DNA from: GCA-2687515 sp963582805
GTDB taxonomy: Bacteria > Pseudomonadota > Alphaproteobacteria > Rhodospirillales > UBA2165
Assembly (NCBI GenBank): GCA_963582805.1
Contig: CAUZTZ010000012.1
Location: forward strand, 1 to 27,435
Length of the DNA: 27,435 bases
Direction: 5' to 3'
The notes beneath the pieces were generated by a model. That model ran no database searches and was not told the origin of the DNA. It saw only the letters and a program-made list of their open reading frames with translations. Shown here in pieces: positions 8,027-15,486 of this stretch. Positions within the stretch are counted from its first letter, which is position 1; each line of letters opens with the position of its first letter. The position numbers and the translations under genes were made by a program.

Positions 8027-8455
8027 ATGTCCAAAAGCCAGGCCGGCGATCAAACCGAAGTCTTTGCCTTGCGCGTCTATTGGGAAGACACCGACGCCGC
8101 CGGCATTGTCTATTACGCCAACTATCTGAAATATGCGGAGCGGGCGCGCAGCGAAATTCTGTACGCCGCCGGCATCGATCAGACCCAGCTTCGCGAAACC
8201 GATGGCGTTGTCTTCGGGGTGCGCGCCTGCAACGCCGAGTATCTTTTGCCCGCGAGGCTTGGCGACCAGTTAGAGGTGCATACAAGCGTCGTCGCCGTAA
8301 AGGGCGCCAGTTTCGAATTGCGCCAGACCGTCATGCGCGGGCCCGACGCCTTGGTGGTGATGGATGTGCGCCTGGCCTCTATCGATCATGTCAGCGGCAA
8401 GCCGGCGCGCCTGCCGGCCCGGGTCAAGGCGATGCTGTCGGGCACTAGGGATTAG
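8027..8455 (+). CDS. ybgC: Tol-Pal system-associated acyl-CoA thioesterase YbgC
   Basis: A hot-dog-fold thioesterase that hydrolyses acyl-CoA or acyl-ACP and is regularly encoded at the head of tol-pal operons. The product is 142 residues from 8027. The catalytic signature YWEDTDAAGIVYYANYLKYAERAR (about 16-39) contains the conserved Asp and the YxxYL motif. The rest, including VRACNAEYLLPARLGDQLEV, fits the family. Alternative in-frame ATGs at 8000, 8012 and 8018 overlap the acidic tail of ruvB. 8027 lies just after the ruvB stop. The short spacing implies coupling to ruvB and to tolQ 28 bases downstream. Confidence 0.93.
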   Translation: MSKSQAGDQTEVFALRVYWEDTDAAGIVYYANYLKYAERARSEILYAAGIDQTQLRETDGVVFGVRACNAEYLLPARLGDQLEVHTSVVAVKGASFELRQTVMRGPDALVVMDVRLASIDHVSGKPARLPARVKAMLSGTRD

Positions 8456-8483
8456 TCAAAGAAAGTTGCGTTAAGGACAAAAT

Positions 8484-9203
8484 ATGGAAACCGAAACCCT
8501 GAATGCGGCTGGCATTGCCGCCGCCTATGACTTTTCGATCTGGTCGCTATTTTTGCGCGCCGATTTCATCGTCAAGGCGGTGATGATTGCATTGGTCGTC
8601 GCCTCGGTCTGGTGCTGGGCGATCATCTTCGAAAAAGTCCGGCGCCTGCGCCGCCTCAACAGTGACGCTTCCAGCTTCGAAGACCGCTTCTGGTCGGGCG
8701 GCTCGCTGGACGAGCTGTATGACAATATGGGCGCCCAGCCGCGCGATCCGATGTCGGCGGTGTTCTCGGCGGCGATGCGCGAATGGCGGCGCACGGCAGA
8801 GGGCGGCTATTCCAGCCCGGCCGTGGGCTCGAGCTTGATGGAGCGTATCGGCCGGGTCATGGACGTCACCGTCAACCGCGAGATCGAACGGGTCGAGCGG
8901 CAATTGACGATCCTCGCCTCGACCGGCTCGACGGCGCCGTTCATCGGCCTGTTCGGCACCGTCTGGGGCATCATGAATTCGTTCCAGGCGATCTCGATCA
9001 CCAAAAACACGTCCCTGGCGGTGGTCGCGCCGGGCATCGCCGAGGCATTGTTCGCCACCGCGCTCGGTCTGGTGGCGGCGATCCCGGCGGTGATTGCCTA
9101 TAACAAGATATCCAAAGACGTGGACCGTTACGCCTCGCGCCTCGATGATTTCGCCAACGAGTTTTCGGCGATCATTTCGCGCCAGCTGGAAGGGCGCGAA
9201 TAG
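8484..9203 (+). CDS. tolQ: Tol-Pal system proton channel protein TolQ
   Basis: Inner-membrane stator subunit of the Tol-Pal machine, homologous to ExbB and MotA. It uses proton motive force to energise TolA during outer-membrane constriction. The 239-residue protein shows the three expected membrane segments at about 30-50, 147-170 and 187-208. The second contains the family sequence GSTAPFIGLFGTVWGIMNSF. The cytoplasmic loop between the first two is long and charged. A strong AAGGA ribosome-binding site lies 7 to 11 bases before the ATG. tolR starts two bases after its stop. Confidence 0.97.
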   Translation: METETLNAAGIAAAYDFSIWSLFLRADFIVKAVMIALVVASVWCWAIIFEKVRRLRRLNSDASSFEDRFWSGGSLDELYDNMGAQPRDPMSAVFSAAMREWRRTAEGGYSSPAVGSSLMERIGRVMDVTVNREIERVERQLTILASTGSTAPFIGLFGTVWGIMNSFQAISITKNTSLAVVAPGIAEALFATALGLVAAIPAVIAYNKISKDVDRYASRLDDFANEFSAIISRQLEGRE

Positions 9204-9205
9204 AC

Positions 9206-9691
9206 ATGGCAATGGGCAGCGCACCTGGAAGCGGGAGCGGCGCCGGGCGCCGTTGGAAGCGCGCCCGCACCCGGCCGATAAGCGATATCAACGTCACTCC
9301 GATGGTCGATGTGATGCTGGTGCTTTTGATTGTCTTCATGGTGACGGCGCCGCTGCTCACGGTCGGCGTGCAGGTGGATCTGCCCGAGACCCAGGCCAGC
9401 CTGATCAGCGATCCCGATGAGCCGTTGGCGGTATCCATCGATGCCGACGGCGCCATATTTTTGCAAGATACCGCCATCGAATTGCCGGTGCTGGCCGCCC
9501 GGCTGATCGCCATCACCGGCGCCAACCCGGACATCCGCATCTTTGTGCGCGGCGACAAAAACATCGGCTATGGCCGGGTCATGCAGGTGATGAGCACCAT
9601 CAACCGGGCCGGCTTCAAGAAGGTGGCGCTGATCACCCAGGCGCCGCGCGGCGATTCCAGGCGGCGCTCCAAGCCGGCGGCGAAGAAGTAG
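9206..9691 (+). CDS. tolR: Tol-Pal system stator protein TolR
   Basis: ExbD-like partner of TolQ in the proton-driven stator. The 161-residue protein begins with a basic cytoplasmic tail rich in Gly, Ser and Arg, followed by ISDINVTPMVDVMLVLLIVF (residues 25-44), which carries the essential membrane Asp35 (the counterpart of Asp23 in E. coli). A periplasmic ExbD/TolR domain follows (about 60-150), ending in a basic tail. A second ATG two codons later (9212) is an alternative start. It sits two bases after tolQ and five before tolA, so the three genes are surely one transcript. Confidence 0.96.
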   Translation: MAMGSAPGSGSGAGRRWKRARTRPISDINVTPMVDVMLVLLIVFMVTAPLLTVGVQVDLPETQASLISDPDEPLAVSIDADGAIFLQDTAIELPVLAARLIAITGANPDIRIFVRGDKNIGYGRVMQVMSTINRAGFKKVALITQAPRGDSRRRSKPAAKK

Positions 9692-9696
9692 ACGCC

Positions 9697-10629
9697 ATGC
9701 GGGCTCCGATACTTTTTTCCGTCGCCTTTCATGTGGTCATCGTCGGCGTCACCATTGTCGGTCTGCCGCTGGTGCGCAAACCGCCGCCGCCGACGGATAT
9801 TCCCATCATCGTGGAATTGATTGAAACCGGACCGGAAACCAATGTGCCGCCGCCGGAGCCGCCAAAGCCGAAGCAGAAACCTAAGCCCAAGCCCGAGGTG
9901 AAAAAGAAACCACCGCCGGCGCCGCCCAAGCCGAAGGTGAAAAAAGCGCCGCCGTCTCCGCCGCAGCCGGAACCGGCGCCGGAAGTGGCCGCCGTGCCGC
10001 CAACCCAAACCGCAAAACCCAAGCCGAAGCTCAAGCCGAAACCCAAGCCGAAGCCGAAACCGAAGGTCAAGGCGAAGCCGCCGGCGCCGAAGGTGTTTGC
10101 CCGGGTGCGCCCCACCCGAAAGCCGAAAATGCCGGATCGCTTCGCCGCGGTTCTGAAAAACCTGGAGAAGGATTTCAAGCGCCCGGCGCCGAAGCCGGAA
10201 AAGAAAAAGGAAAAAAAGAAGGCCGAGCCGAAACCGGAGATTTTGGACAAGCTGGCGCGCACCCTATCCAACCGTCCGCGCGAGTTTGATCCCACCAAGC
10301 GCGTCACCCAGAACGAGATCGACGCCATGGCCAACACGATCCGCCGGGCCATGCTGAAATGCTGGAACTTCCAGCCGGGCGCCAAGGGCGCGCGCGATAT
10401 CGTGATCACCATCAAATTGAAATTGTCGCCCACCGGACACTTTCTAGGCGGCGAACTTCTTAACCGCTCCGCGTACCTGTCGGACCCGTTTAAACTGGCC
10501 GCCGCCGAAAGTGCCTGGCGGGCGGTGCGCCAACCGGCGTGCAATCCCTATGATCTGCCGAGGGACAAATACGAAATATGGAAAGACTTGACCTTGACCT
10601 TCAATCCCCGCGAAATGTTCGGGCAATGA
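9697..10629 (+). CDS. tolA: Tol-Pal system protein TolA
   Basis: Inner-membrane anchored protein that spans the periplasm and couples the TolQR motor to TolB and Pal. The 310-residue product has one N-terminal membrane helix (about residues 5-24, ILFSVAFHVVIVGVTIVGL). A long linker follows (about 50-185) made of Lys-Pro, Glu and Ala repeats, including an uninterrupted KPKP-type tract encoded near 10018-10078. The C-terminal TonB-like domain starts near 210 (ITQNEIDAMANTIRRAM-type region) and contains a Cys pair: CW near 225 and PACNPYDLP near 280. The linker is strongly proline-lysine rich rather than the Ala-rich helix of E. coli TolA, which is common in alphaproteobacteria. It overlaps tolB by four bases (ATGA). 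Confidence 0.93.
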   Translation: MRAPILFSVAFHVVIVGVTIVGLPLVRKPPPPTDIPIIVELIETGPETNVPPPEPPKPKQKPKPKPEVKKKPPPAPPKPKVKKAPPSPPQPEPAPEVAAVPPTQTAKPKPKLKPKPKPKPKPKVKAKPPAPKVFARVRPTRKPKMPDRFAAVLKNLEKDFKRPAPKPEKKKEKKKAEPKPEILDKLARTLSNRPREFDPTKRVTQNEIDAMANTIRRAMLKCWNFQPGAKGARDIVITIKLKLSPTGHFLGGELLNRSAYLSDPFKLAAAESAWRAVRQPACNPYDLPRDKYEIWKDLTLTFNPREMFGQ

Positions 10630-11987
10630 GTAATCTCCCCCGATTGTGGAAAGCGTTACCCTCGGGCCTCGCCGTTTGGCGCGCCAGCCTGGCGGCCTTG
10701 TTGCTGGTGCTTTGGCTGGCCCCTGCCGAGGCCGAGCTGCGCGTCGATATCACCCGGGGCTCGGTGCGGGCGATGCCCATCGCGGTCACCAATTTCATCG
10801 GCACCAAGGCAAAAGAGCGCGACATCGGGCGCGACATCGCCGCCGTGATCAAATCCGATTTGGAGCTTTCGGGCCTTTTTAAGCCGATCGATCCGAAGGC
10901 CTTTATCGCCGTCGAGACGTCTTTGGATACGGTACCCAATTTCCAAAATTGGAGCGTCCTCAACGCCGATGCCCTGGCGCAAGGCCGGGTTACGTTATTG
11001 GCGGGAAACCGCATCCGCATCAAGTTCCGGCTTTGGGACGTGGCGCCGCAGAAACAAAGCTTCGGGCAAAAGTTTACCACCGTCGCCTCCAACTGGCGGC
11101 GCATCGCACATATTATATCCGATGCGATCTACAAGCGGGTCACCGGCGAGGACGGTTATTTCGACACGCGCATTGTTTATATCGCCGAAACCGGGCGCGG
11201 CGACCGGCGCATCAAGCGCCTGGCGATCATGGATTGGGACGGCGCCAATCACCACTTCCTGACCGACGGCAACGATCTGGTGCTGACGCCGCGCTTCTCG
11301 CCGAGCCGCCAGGAAATCACCTACATGTCCTATTTCCGCAACGTGCCCCGGGTCTATATTTTTAATATCGAAACCGGGCGCCAGGAAATGCTGGGCGATT
11401 TTCCGGGCATGACCTTCGCGCCGCGCTTTTCGCCGGACGGCAACACCGTCATCATGAGCATGGCCAAGGACGGCAATACCGAAATCTACACCATGGATTT
11501 GCGCACCCGCTCGGTCAAAAGGCTGACCCGCCATTCGGCCATCGATACCTCGCCCTATATATCGCCGGACGGCAAAAAAATCGTCTTCAATTCGGACCGC
11601 TCCGGCGGCCAGCAGCTTTACGTGATGAACGCCGACGGCTCGTCGGTGAAGCGCATCAGTTTCGGCAAGGGCCGCTATGCAACGCCGGTCTGGTCGCCGC
11701 GCGGCGATCTGATCGCCTTCACCAAGATATCGGGCGGCAAGTTTTTCATCGGCGTCATGGCGCCGGACGGTTCCGGCGAGCGTTTGCTGGCCGATGGCTT
11801 CCTGGTGGAATCGCCGACCTGGTCGCCGAACGGCCGGGTTTTGATGTTTTTCCGGGAAACGCCGCTGGCCAGAAAAGGCGGCAAACGGACGCGGCTTTTC
11901 TCGATCGATCTCACCGGCCAGAACGAGCGCCAGATTGTGACACCCATGGATGCATCGGACCCGGCGTGGTCCCCCTTGATTCCATGA
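10626..11987 (+). CDS. tolB: Tol-Pal system beta-propeller protein TolB
   Basis: Periplasmic protein that binds Pal and TolA and helps recycle Pal to the septum. The 453-residue product has a signal peptide (hydrophobic core SLAALLLVLWLAPAEA, cleavage likely after residue 37 or so), an N-terminal alpha/beta domain (VAVTNFIG through about 170) and a C-terminal six-bladed propeller. The propeller's repeats are visible as recurring FSPDG, ISPDGKKIVF, WSPRGDLIAF and WSPNGRVLMF strings. The ATG at 10626 overlaps the tolA stop. An upstream in-frame ATG at 10578 lies within tolA and would spoil the signal peptide. Confidence 0.96.
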   Translation: MSNLPRLWKALPSGLAVWRASLAALLLVLWLAPAEAELRVDITRGSVRAMPIAVTNFIGTKAKERDIGRDIAAVIKSDLELSGLFKPIDPKAFIAVETSLDTVPNFQNWSVLNADALAQGRVTLLAGNRIRIKFRLWDVAPQKQSFGQKFTTVASNWRRIAHIISDAIYKRVTGEDGYFDTRIVYIAETGRGDRRIKRLAIMDWDGANHHFLTDGNDLVLTPRFSPSRQEITYMSYFRNVPRVYIFNIETGRQEMLGDFPGMTFAPRFSPDGNTVIMSMAKDGNTEIYTMDLRTRSVKRLTRHSAIDTSPYISPDGKKIVFNSDRSGGQQLYVMNADGSSVKRISFGKGRYATPVWSPRGDLIAFTKISGGKFFIGVMAPDGSGERLLADGFLVESPTWSPNGRVLMFFRETPLARKGGKRTRLFSIDLTGQNERQIVTPMDASDPAWSPLIP

Positions 11988-12004
11988 CCGGCGCGCCTTA
12001 TAAT
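11976..12004 (+). promoter_or_regulatory. Probable sigma-70 promoter for pal
   Basis: TTGATT (11976-11981) and TATAAT (11999-12004) are separated by exactly 17 bases. The -10 is a perfect consensus match and the -35 matches at four of six positions. It overlaps the 3' end of tolB. Transcription would start near 12011, leaving an AT-rich leader of about 150 bases before pal. A small palindrome, CTTATA / TATAAG (11997-12013), overlaps the -10. Confidence 0.55.
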
Positions 12005-12159
12005 CTGTATAAGTAACAAGGATTTAACGCCCGGATAGTACGGTTGGCTATATTCGGCGGCAGTTCTGTTGCAATCGATTTGGAAATTTGCATCTATCCT
12101 TACTATATGTAATTTTGTCATTCATCATCCATCCCAGTTTCCGTCAGGGGGACAGAAAA

Positions 12160-12708
12160 ATGCGTTTAAAGAATTTTGGTTTTGTTATTGCGGGCATGTT
12201 CCTGTTGGCGGCGTGCGAATCCACGTCGACGGAAGACAGCGCATCGTCGGGCACCGGCGCCCAGTCGGGCGCATCCAGCACATCATCCGCGGCCACCGGC
12301 TCAAGCGCCGGCAACCGGGCCGCAGCCTCGGCAATCCGCGATGGCTCACCGCAGGATTTTGTCATCAATGTGGGTGATCGCGTATATTTCGGATTGGACA
12401 AATCCAGCATCCGCGCCGACCAGCGCCCGCAGCTTGAAAAGCAAGCCGCCTGGCTGAAGAAATTCCCGGCCACCCAGATCAGCATCGAAGGCCACGCCGA
12501 CGAGCGCGGCACCCGCGAATATAACTTGGCGCTGGGCGAGAGGCGCGCCAATTCGGCCCGCGATTTCCTGGTTGCGCTGGGTGTCAATCCGGGCCGCATC
12601 AAAACCGTTTCCTTCGGCAAGGAGCGCCCGGTAGCCCTTGCCCATGAGGAAGCTTCGTGGCGGCAAAATCGCCGTTCGGTTTCGGTCGTGGTCGATGCCG
12701 GCAGCTAA
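12160..12708 (+). CDS. pal: Peptidoglycan-associated lipoprotein Pal
   Basis: Outer-membrane lipoprotein that tethers the outer membrane to peptidoglycan and is the moving cargo of the Tol machine. The 182-residue precursor has a short lipoprotein signal ending in the lipobox LLAAC, with lipidated Cys19. A disordered linker rich in Ser, Ala, Thr and Gly follows (about 20-57), then an OmpA-like domain (about 68-180). GHADERGTREYNLALGERRA (111-130) carries the peptidoglycan-binding Asp114 and Arg129. The ATG at 12160 has a strong AGGGGGA ribosome-binding site. The frame extends upstream to 12088, but that start would bury the lipoprotein signal. It probably has its own promoter and is followed by an intrinsic terminator. 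Confidence 0.97.
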   Translation: MRLKNFGFVIAGMFLLAACESTSTEDSASSGTGAQSGASSTSSAATGSSAGNRAAASAIRDGSPQDFVINVGDRVYFGLDKSSIRADQRPQLEKQAAWLKKFPATQISIEGHADERGTREYNLALGERRANSARDFLVALGVNPGRIKTVSFGKERPVALAHEEASWRQNRRSVSVVVDAGS

Positions 12709-12733
12709 TTAAACAAAATGTCCTCGAATTTCG

Positions 12734-12775
12734 GGCGCCCGTTTCCCTTGACTGGGGAACGGGCGCCTTGTTTTT
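12734..12775 (+). terminator. Strong rho-independent terminator after pal
   Basis: A 14-base-pair stem, GGCGCCCGTTTCCC (12734-12747) with GGGGAACGGGCGCC (12754-12767), has one G-U pair and a 6-base loop. It is followed by TTGTTTTT. This is a textbook intrinsic terminator 26 bases after the pal stop. It separates pal from cpoB. Confidence 0.9.
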
Positions 12776-12814
12776 GACATGATTTTTCGGCACAAGGTCA
12801 GCGGGAATCAATCG

Positions 12815-13963
12815 ATGCTGAAACGCCAAATTAAAGCTTTTTGTCTGGCCGCGCTCGCCGCTCTGGTCCTTTTTGCGGGGGCCGGGCTCGGGTTGGGCGA
12901 AGCCGCCGCGCAGGAGGGCCGCCTGCAAGACGTGCTCAACAAGCTGGATCGGTTGGAGCGCGATATGCGCGTTATGAGCCGCCAGCTTTATCGCCGGGGC
13001 CCGGCCAGTGGCGCGGCGCCCGCCGCCCCCGCCGCCCGTCCCGCAGCCGCCGCCGTCCGCCCAGCCGCGCCGCCGCCCGCCGCCGGCGTGCGCTTGGAGA
13101 ATGCCTATGTGGCGCGCCTCGAAGCCCGCCTGGACGATCTGGAAAGCGAAATTCGGAGCGCCACCGGCAGTATCGAAAATTTCAATCATTCCATGAGACA
13201 GATTTCTTCGCGCCTGGATAAGCTGGTGGCCGATATGGAACTGCGCATGACCGATATGGAAAAGCGGCTGTTGCAAGCCTCGGCGCGCGCGCCATCGGGC
13301 CCCGCGCCGGCGGCCCAGCCCGGCTTCCAGGCGTCGCCGCCCCGCCAGCAGATCACCGGCGTTGCCCGCCCGCCGTCGGTCCGCCAATCCGGCCCCGCAA
13401 CCGGCGGGCCATCGTTTTCGCGCCCGGCGCAAAATCTGGGCGCCATTTCGCCGAACGATCTGGCGGCCGTGAGACGCGGCGAAAACCCTCTGCCCGCAAC
13501 GGCGCAACCCCGGGCCACAATTCAAGGCGCCCGCCCGCCGCCGCCGCCGCCAGTGGTGCAAAAGATTCTCCCCAAGGGATCGGTTCAGGCGCGCTACAGG
13601 TTTGCCCAGGATCTGGTGACCCGAGCGGAATATGATAAGGCCGCCCAGGCTTTTCAGGAATTCATTGCCGCCCATCCGGACCACAAGCTGGTCTTCAACG
13701 CCCGCTATTGGCTGGGCCGGACCTTTTATGTGCGCCACGAATACCGCTCCGCCGCCGAGGCGTTCTTGAAAGGCTTCCGGGGCGACCCGAAGGGCAACAA
13801 GGCGCCGGACAATCTCTTGAGCCTCGGCATGTCGCTGTCGCAAATGGATAAGAAAACCGACGCCTGCGCCATGTTCGGCAAGCTGGCCAGCGATTTTCCC
13901 GGCGCCCCCAGCCGCATTACCAGATTGCTGCAGCGCGAGCGGACCCGCGCCGACTGTGGTTAG
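12815..13963 (+). CDS. cpoB: Cell division coordinator CpoB (YbgF)
   Basis: Periplasmic Tol-associated protein that coordinates outer-membrane constriction with septal peptidoglycan synthesis. The 382-residue precursor has a signal peptide (MLKRQIKAFCLAALAALVLF..., cleavage near AAA-QEG). A trimerising coiled coil follows (RLQDVLNKLDRLERDMRVMSRQL), then a long Pro/Ala-rich region with a second coiled coil (about 95-150). The C-terminal TPR domain (about 250-380) has repeats such as AEYDKAAQAFQEFIAAHPDHKLVFNARYWLG, split here as two helices. An earlier in-frame ATG at 12779 immediately abuts the terminator and would place charged residues ahead of the signal peptide, so 12815 is preferred. The low-complexity insert is longer than in E. 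coli. It overlaps tilS by eight bases. Confidence 0.92.
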   Translation: MLKRQIKAFCLAALAALVLFAGAGLGLGEAAAQEGRLQDVLNKLDRLERDMRVMSRQLYRRGPASGAAPAAPAARPAAAAVRPAAPPPAAGVRLENAYVARLEARLDDLESEIRSATGSIENFNHSMRQISSRLDKLVADMELRMTDMEKRLLQASARAPSGPAPAAQPGFQASPPRQQITGVARPPSVRQSGPATGGPSFSRPAQNLGAISPNDLAAVRRGENPLPATAQPRATIQGARPPPPPPVVQKILPKGSVQARYRFAQDLVTRAEYDKAAQAFQEFIAAHPDHKLVFNARYWLGRTFYVRHEYRSAAEAFLKGFRGDPKGNKAPDNLLSLGMSLSQMDKKTDACAMFGKLASDFPGAPSRITRLLQRERTRADCG

Positions 13964-15317
13964 CGCCGCCGCCATTGCTGCGCCGGCTCCTGAACATCTG
14001 GAACCGCTCGGACCGTCTGAATTCGATGCCTTGATGGACGCCAACCGGGTGCCGGCGGGCGTGGCCATCGCGGCTGCCGTATCGGGCGGCGGCGATTCCA
14101 TGGCCCTGGCGCTATTGGCCGGTGATTGGTGCCGGCGCCATGGTGGCACGCTCACCGCGTTGACCGTGGACCATGGCTTGCGCGCCGGATCGGACGCCGA
14201 AGCCATTTCGGCTGGTAGCTGGCTGGCAGCAGCCGGCATCGGCCACCGGGTCTTGACCTGGGACGGAGAAAAACCGGCCACCGGCATTCAAGCGGCGGCA
14301 CGCAGCGCCCGCTACCGTTTGCTCACCGATTGGGCGCGCCGCAACTCCATCGGCCATATTCTGGTGGCCCATAACATGGAAGATCAGGCGGAAACGTTCC
14401 TTATGCGCGCCGCCCAAGGCGCCGGTATGTACGGTCTGGCGGGCATGGCGCCGGTCAGCCGGCGACGCTGCGTTGCTATTCACCGGCCATTGCTCAGGGT
14501 TTCCGGCGCCCGATTGCGCCAGACTTTGGTGCAAACAGGCCAGCAATGGATCGAGGATCCGTCCAACGCCGATCCCGCCTTTCAGCGCACCCATATGCGG
14601 CGGCTGGTGGCGGCGCTCGGCCAAGGGCGCGTGCCGGCGCCCCGTCTGGCGGCGCTGGCCGGTCATTTCATGGCGGTGCGGACGCGTCTCGATGGCTTGG
14701 CGGGCGCGCTGATCGCCGGCGCCGTTGTCGGCCACGGGTCCGGATATTGCGAGCTGCAAGCGCCGGCCTTTGGCAAGGCCCCAGTGATGGTTGCCGTCCA
14801 TGCCTTGCGCCAGTTGTTGGGTGAAATTGGCGGGCGCGACTATCCGGCGGGCGCCGGCAAATTGGAGCGCGGCTTAGCGCGGCTGCTGGATCCCGGTGAT
14901 GAACGCGCCTTCACCCTGGCCGGCTGCCGCATTATCAAGGCGGGCGGCGGTAATTTTAATGCGGGCCTCGGCCCCGGTGCGGTCTTGATTTGCCGCGAGG
15001 AGCGCCATGCAGACGAACGCCTGGCCGTTGCCGCCGGCGGACGTCTGATTTGGCGGGGCGTGTTCGAGATTGCCCTCGAAGGCCGGGACAGCGACGCCGG
15101 GCCGGTCTATCTGGGGCCTTTGGGGCGCAGTGGCTGGTCGGAAATCGCATCGAAAATGGCCGCAAATGACCGGGTATTGCCGCCATTTCCGGTGCGCACC
15201 GCGCTGCCGGCTTTGTTTGATCGCAGCGGCGTTGCCGAGGTGCCCCATCTCGGCTATGTCAGGGCGGGCGGCCCATTGCCCGGTATCGGCATCGAATGGA
15301 TCCGCCAGTTGGTGTAA
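13956..15317 (+). CDS. tilS: tRNA(Ile)-lysidine synthase TilS
   Basis: ATP-dependent enzyme that converts C34 of the CAU-anticodon tRNA-Ile to lysidine, changing both its codon reading and its charging from methionine to isoleucine. It is essential in most bacteria. From GTG 13956 the product is 453 residues. The PP-loop ATP motif SGGGDS is at 43-48, followed by LTALTVDHGLRAGSDAEA, where the family HxLR segment lies, and by ILVAHNMEDQAETFLMRAAQGAGMYGLAGM, the other catalytic signature. The substrate-recognition domains follow. The GTG overlaps the cpoB stop. An ATG at 14034 is a possible later start, leaving a short lead before the PP-loop. The tol-pal-cpoB-tilS-ftsH order is typical of alphaproteobacteria. 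Confidence 0.93.
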   Translation: MVSAAAIAAPAPEHLEPLGPSEFDALMDANRVPAGVAIAAAVSGGGDSMALALLAGDWCRRHGGTLTALTVDHGLRAGSDAEAISAGSWLAAAGIGHRVLTWDGEKPATGIQAAARSARYRLLTDWARRNSIGHILVAHNMEDQAETFLMRAAQGAGMYGLAGMAPVSRRRCVAIHRPLLRVSGARLRQTLVQTGQQWIEDPSNADPAFQRTHMRRLVAALGQGRVPAPRLAALAGHFMAVRTRLDGLAGALIAGAVVGHGSGYCELQAPAFGKAPVMVAVHALRQLLGEIGGRDYPAGAGKLERGLARLLDPGDERAFTLAGCRIIKAGGGNFNAGLGPGAVLICREERHADERLAVAAGGRLIWRGVFEIALEGRDSDAGPVYLGPLGRSGWSEIASKMAANDRVLPPFPVRTALPALFDRSGVAEVPHLGYVRAGGPLPGIGIEWIRQLV

Positions 15318-15335
15318 AAAAAATCCCGCCAGCCC

Positions 15336-15363
15336 TTGCAATTCAGCCGCTACGGACTATTTG
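15336..15363 (+). promoter_or_regulatory. Possible ftsH promoter
   Basis: TTGCAA (15336-15341) and TATTTG (15358-15363) are spaced by 16 bases within the 169-base gap between tilS and ftsH. The preceding CC gives CCTTGCAA, loosely like the -35 of alphaproteobacterial heat-shock (RpoH) promoters. The -10 is poor for either sigma factor, so this is tentative. Confidence 0.25.
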
Positions 15364-15486
15364 ATTTGTCTGGGAGCGGTAAATAAATATAAAGTGATTT
15401 AAGCCATCGCCGCTGGGGCGCTATAGATCGGCAAATCCGGGATCCAGGATCAGGGCCCCAAAATTGACAAGAAAAGGGACAGAACA

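Noticed and set aside
9856..10090. Lys-Pro-rich repetitive DNA in tolA considered as a separate repeat or CRISPR-like array
   Set aside because: The repeat is in frame and encodes the extended periplasmic linker expected of TolA; there are no unique spacers.
12599..14287. Minus-strand open frame (562 codons) opposite pal, cpoB and tilS
   Set aside because: It is an antisense shadow spanning three real genes, with no family motif and no plausible ribosome-binding site.
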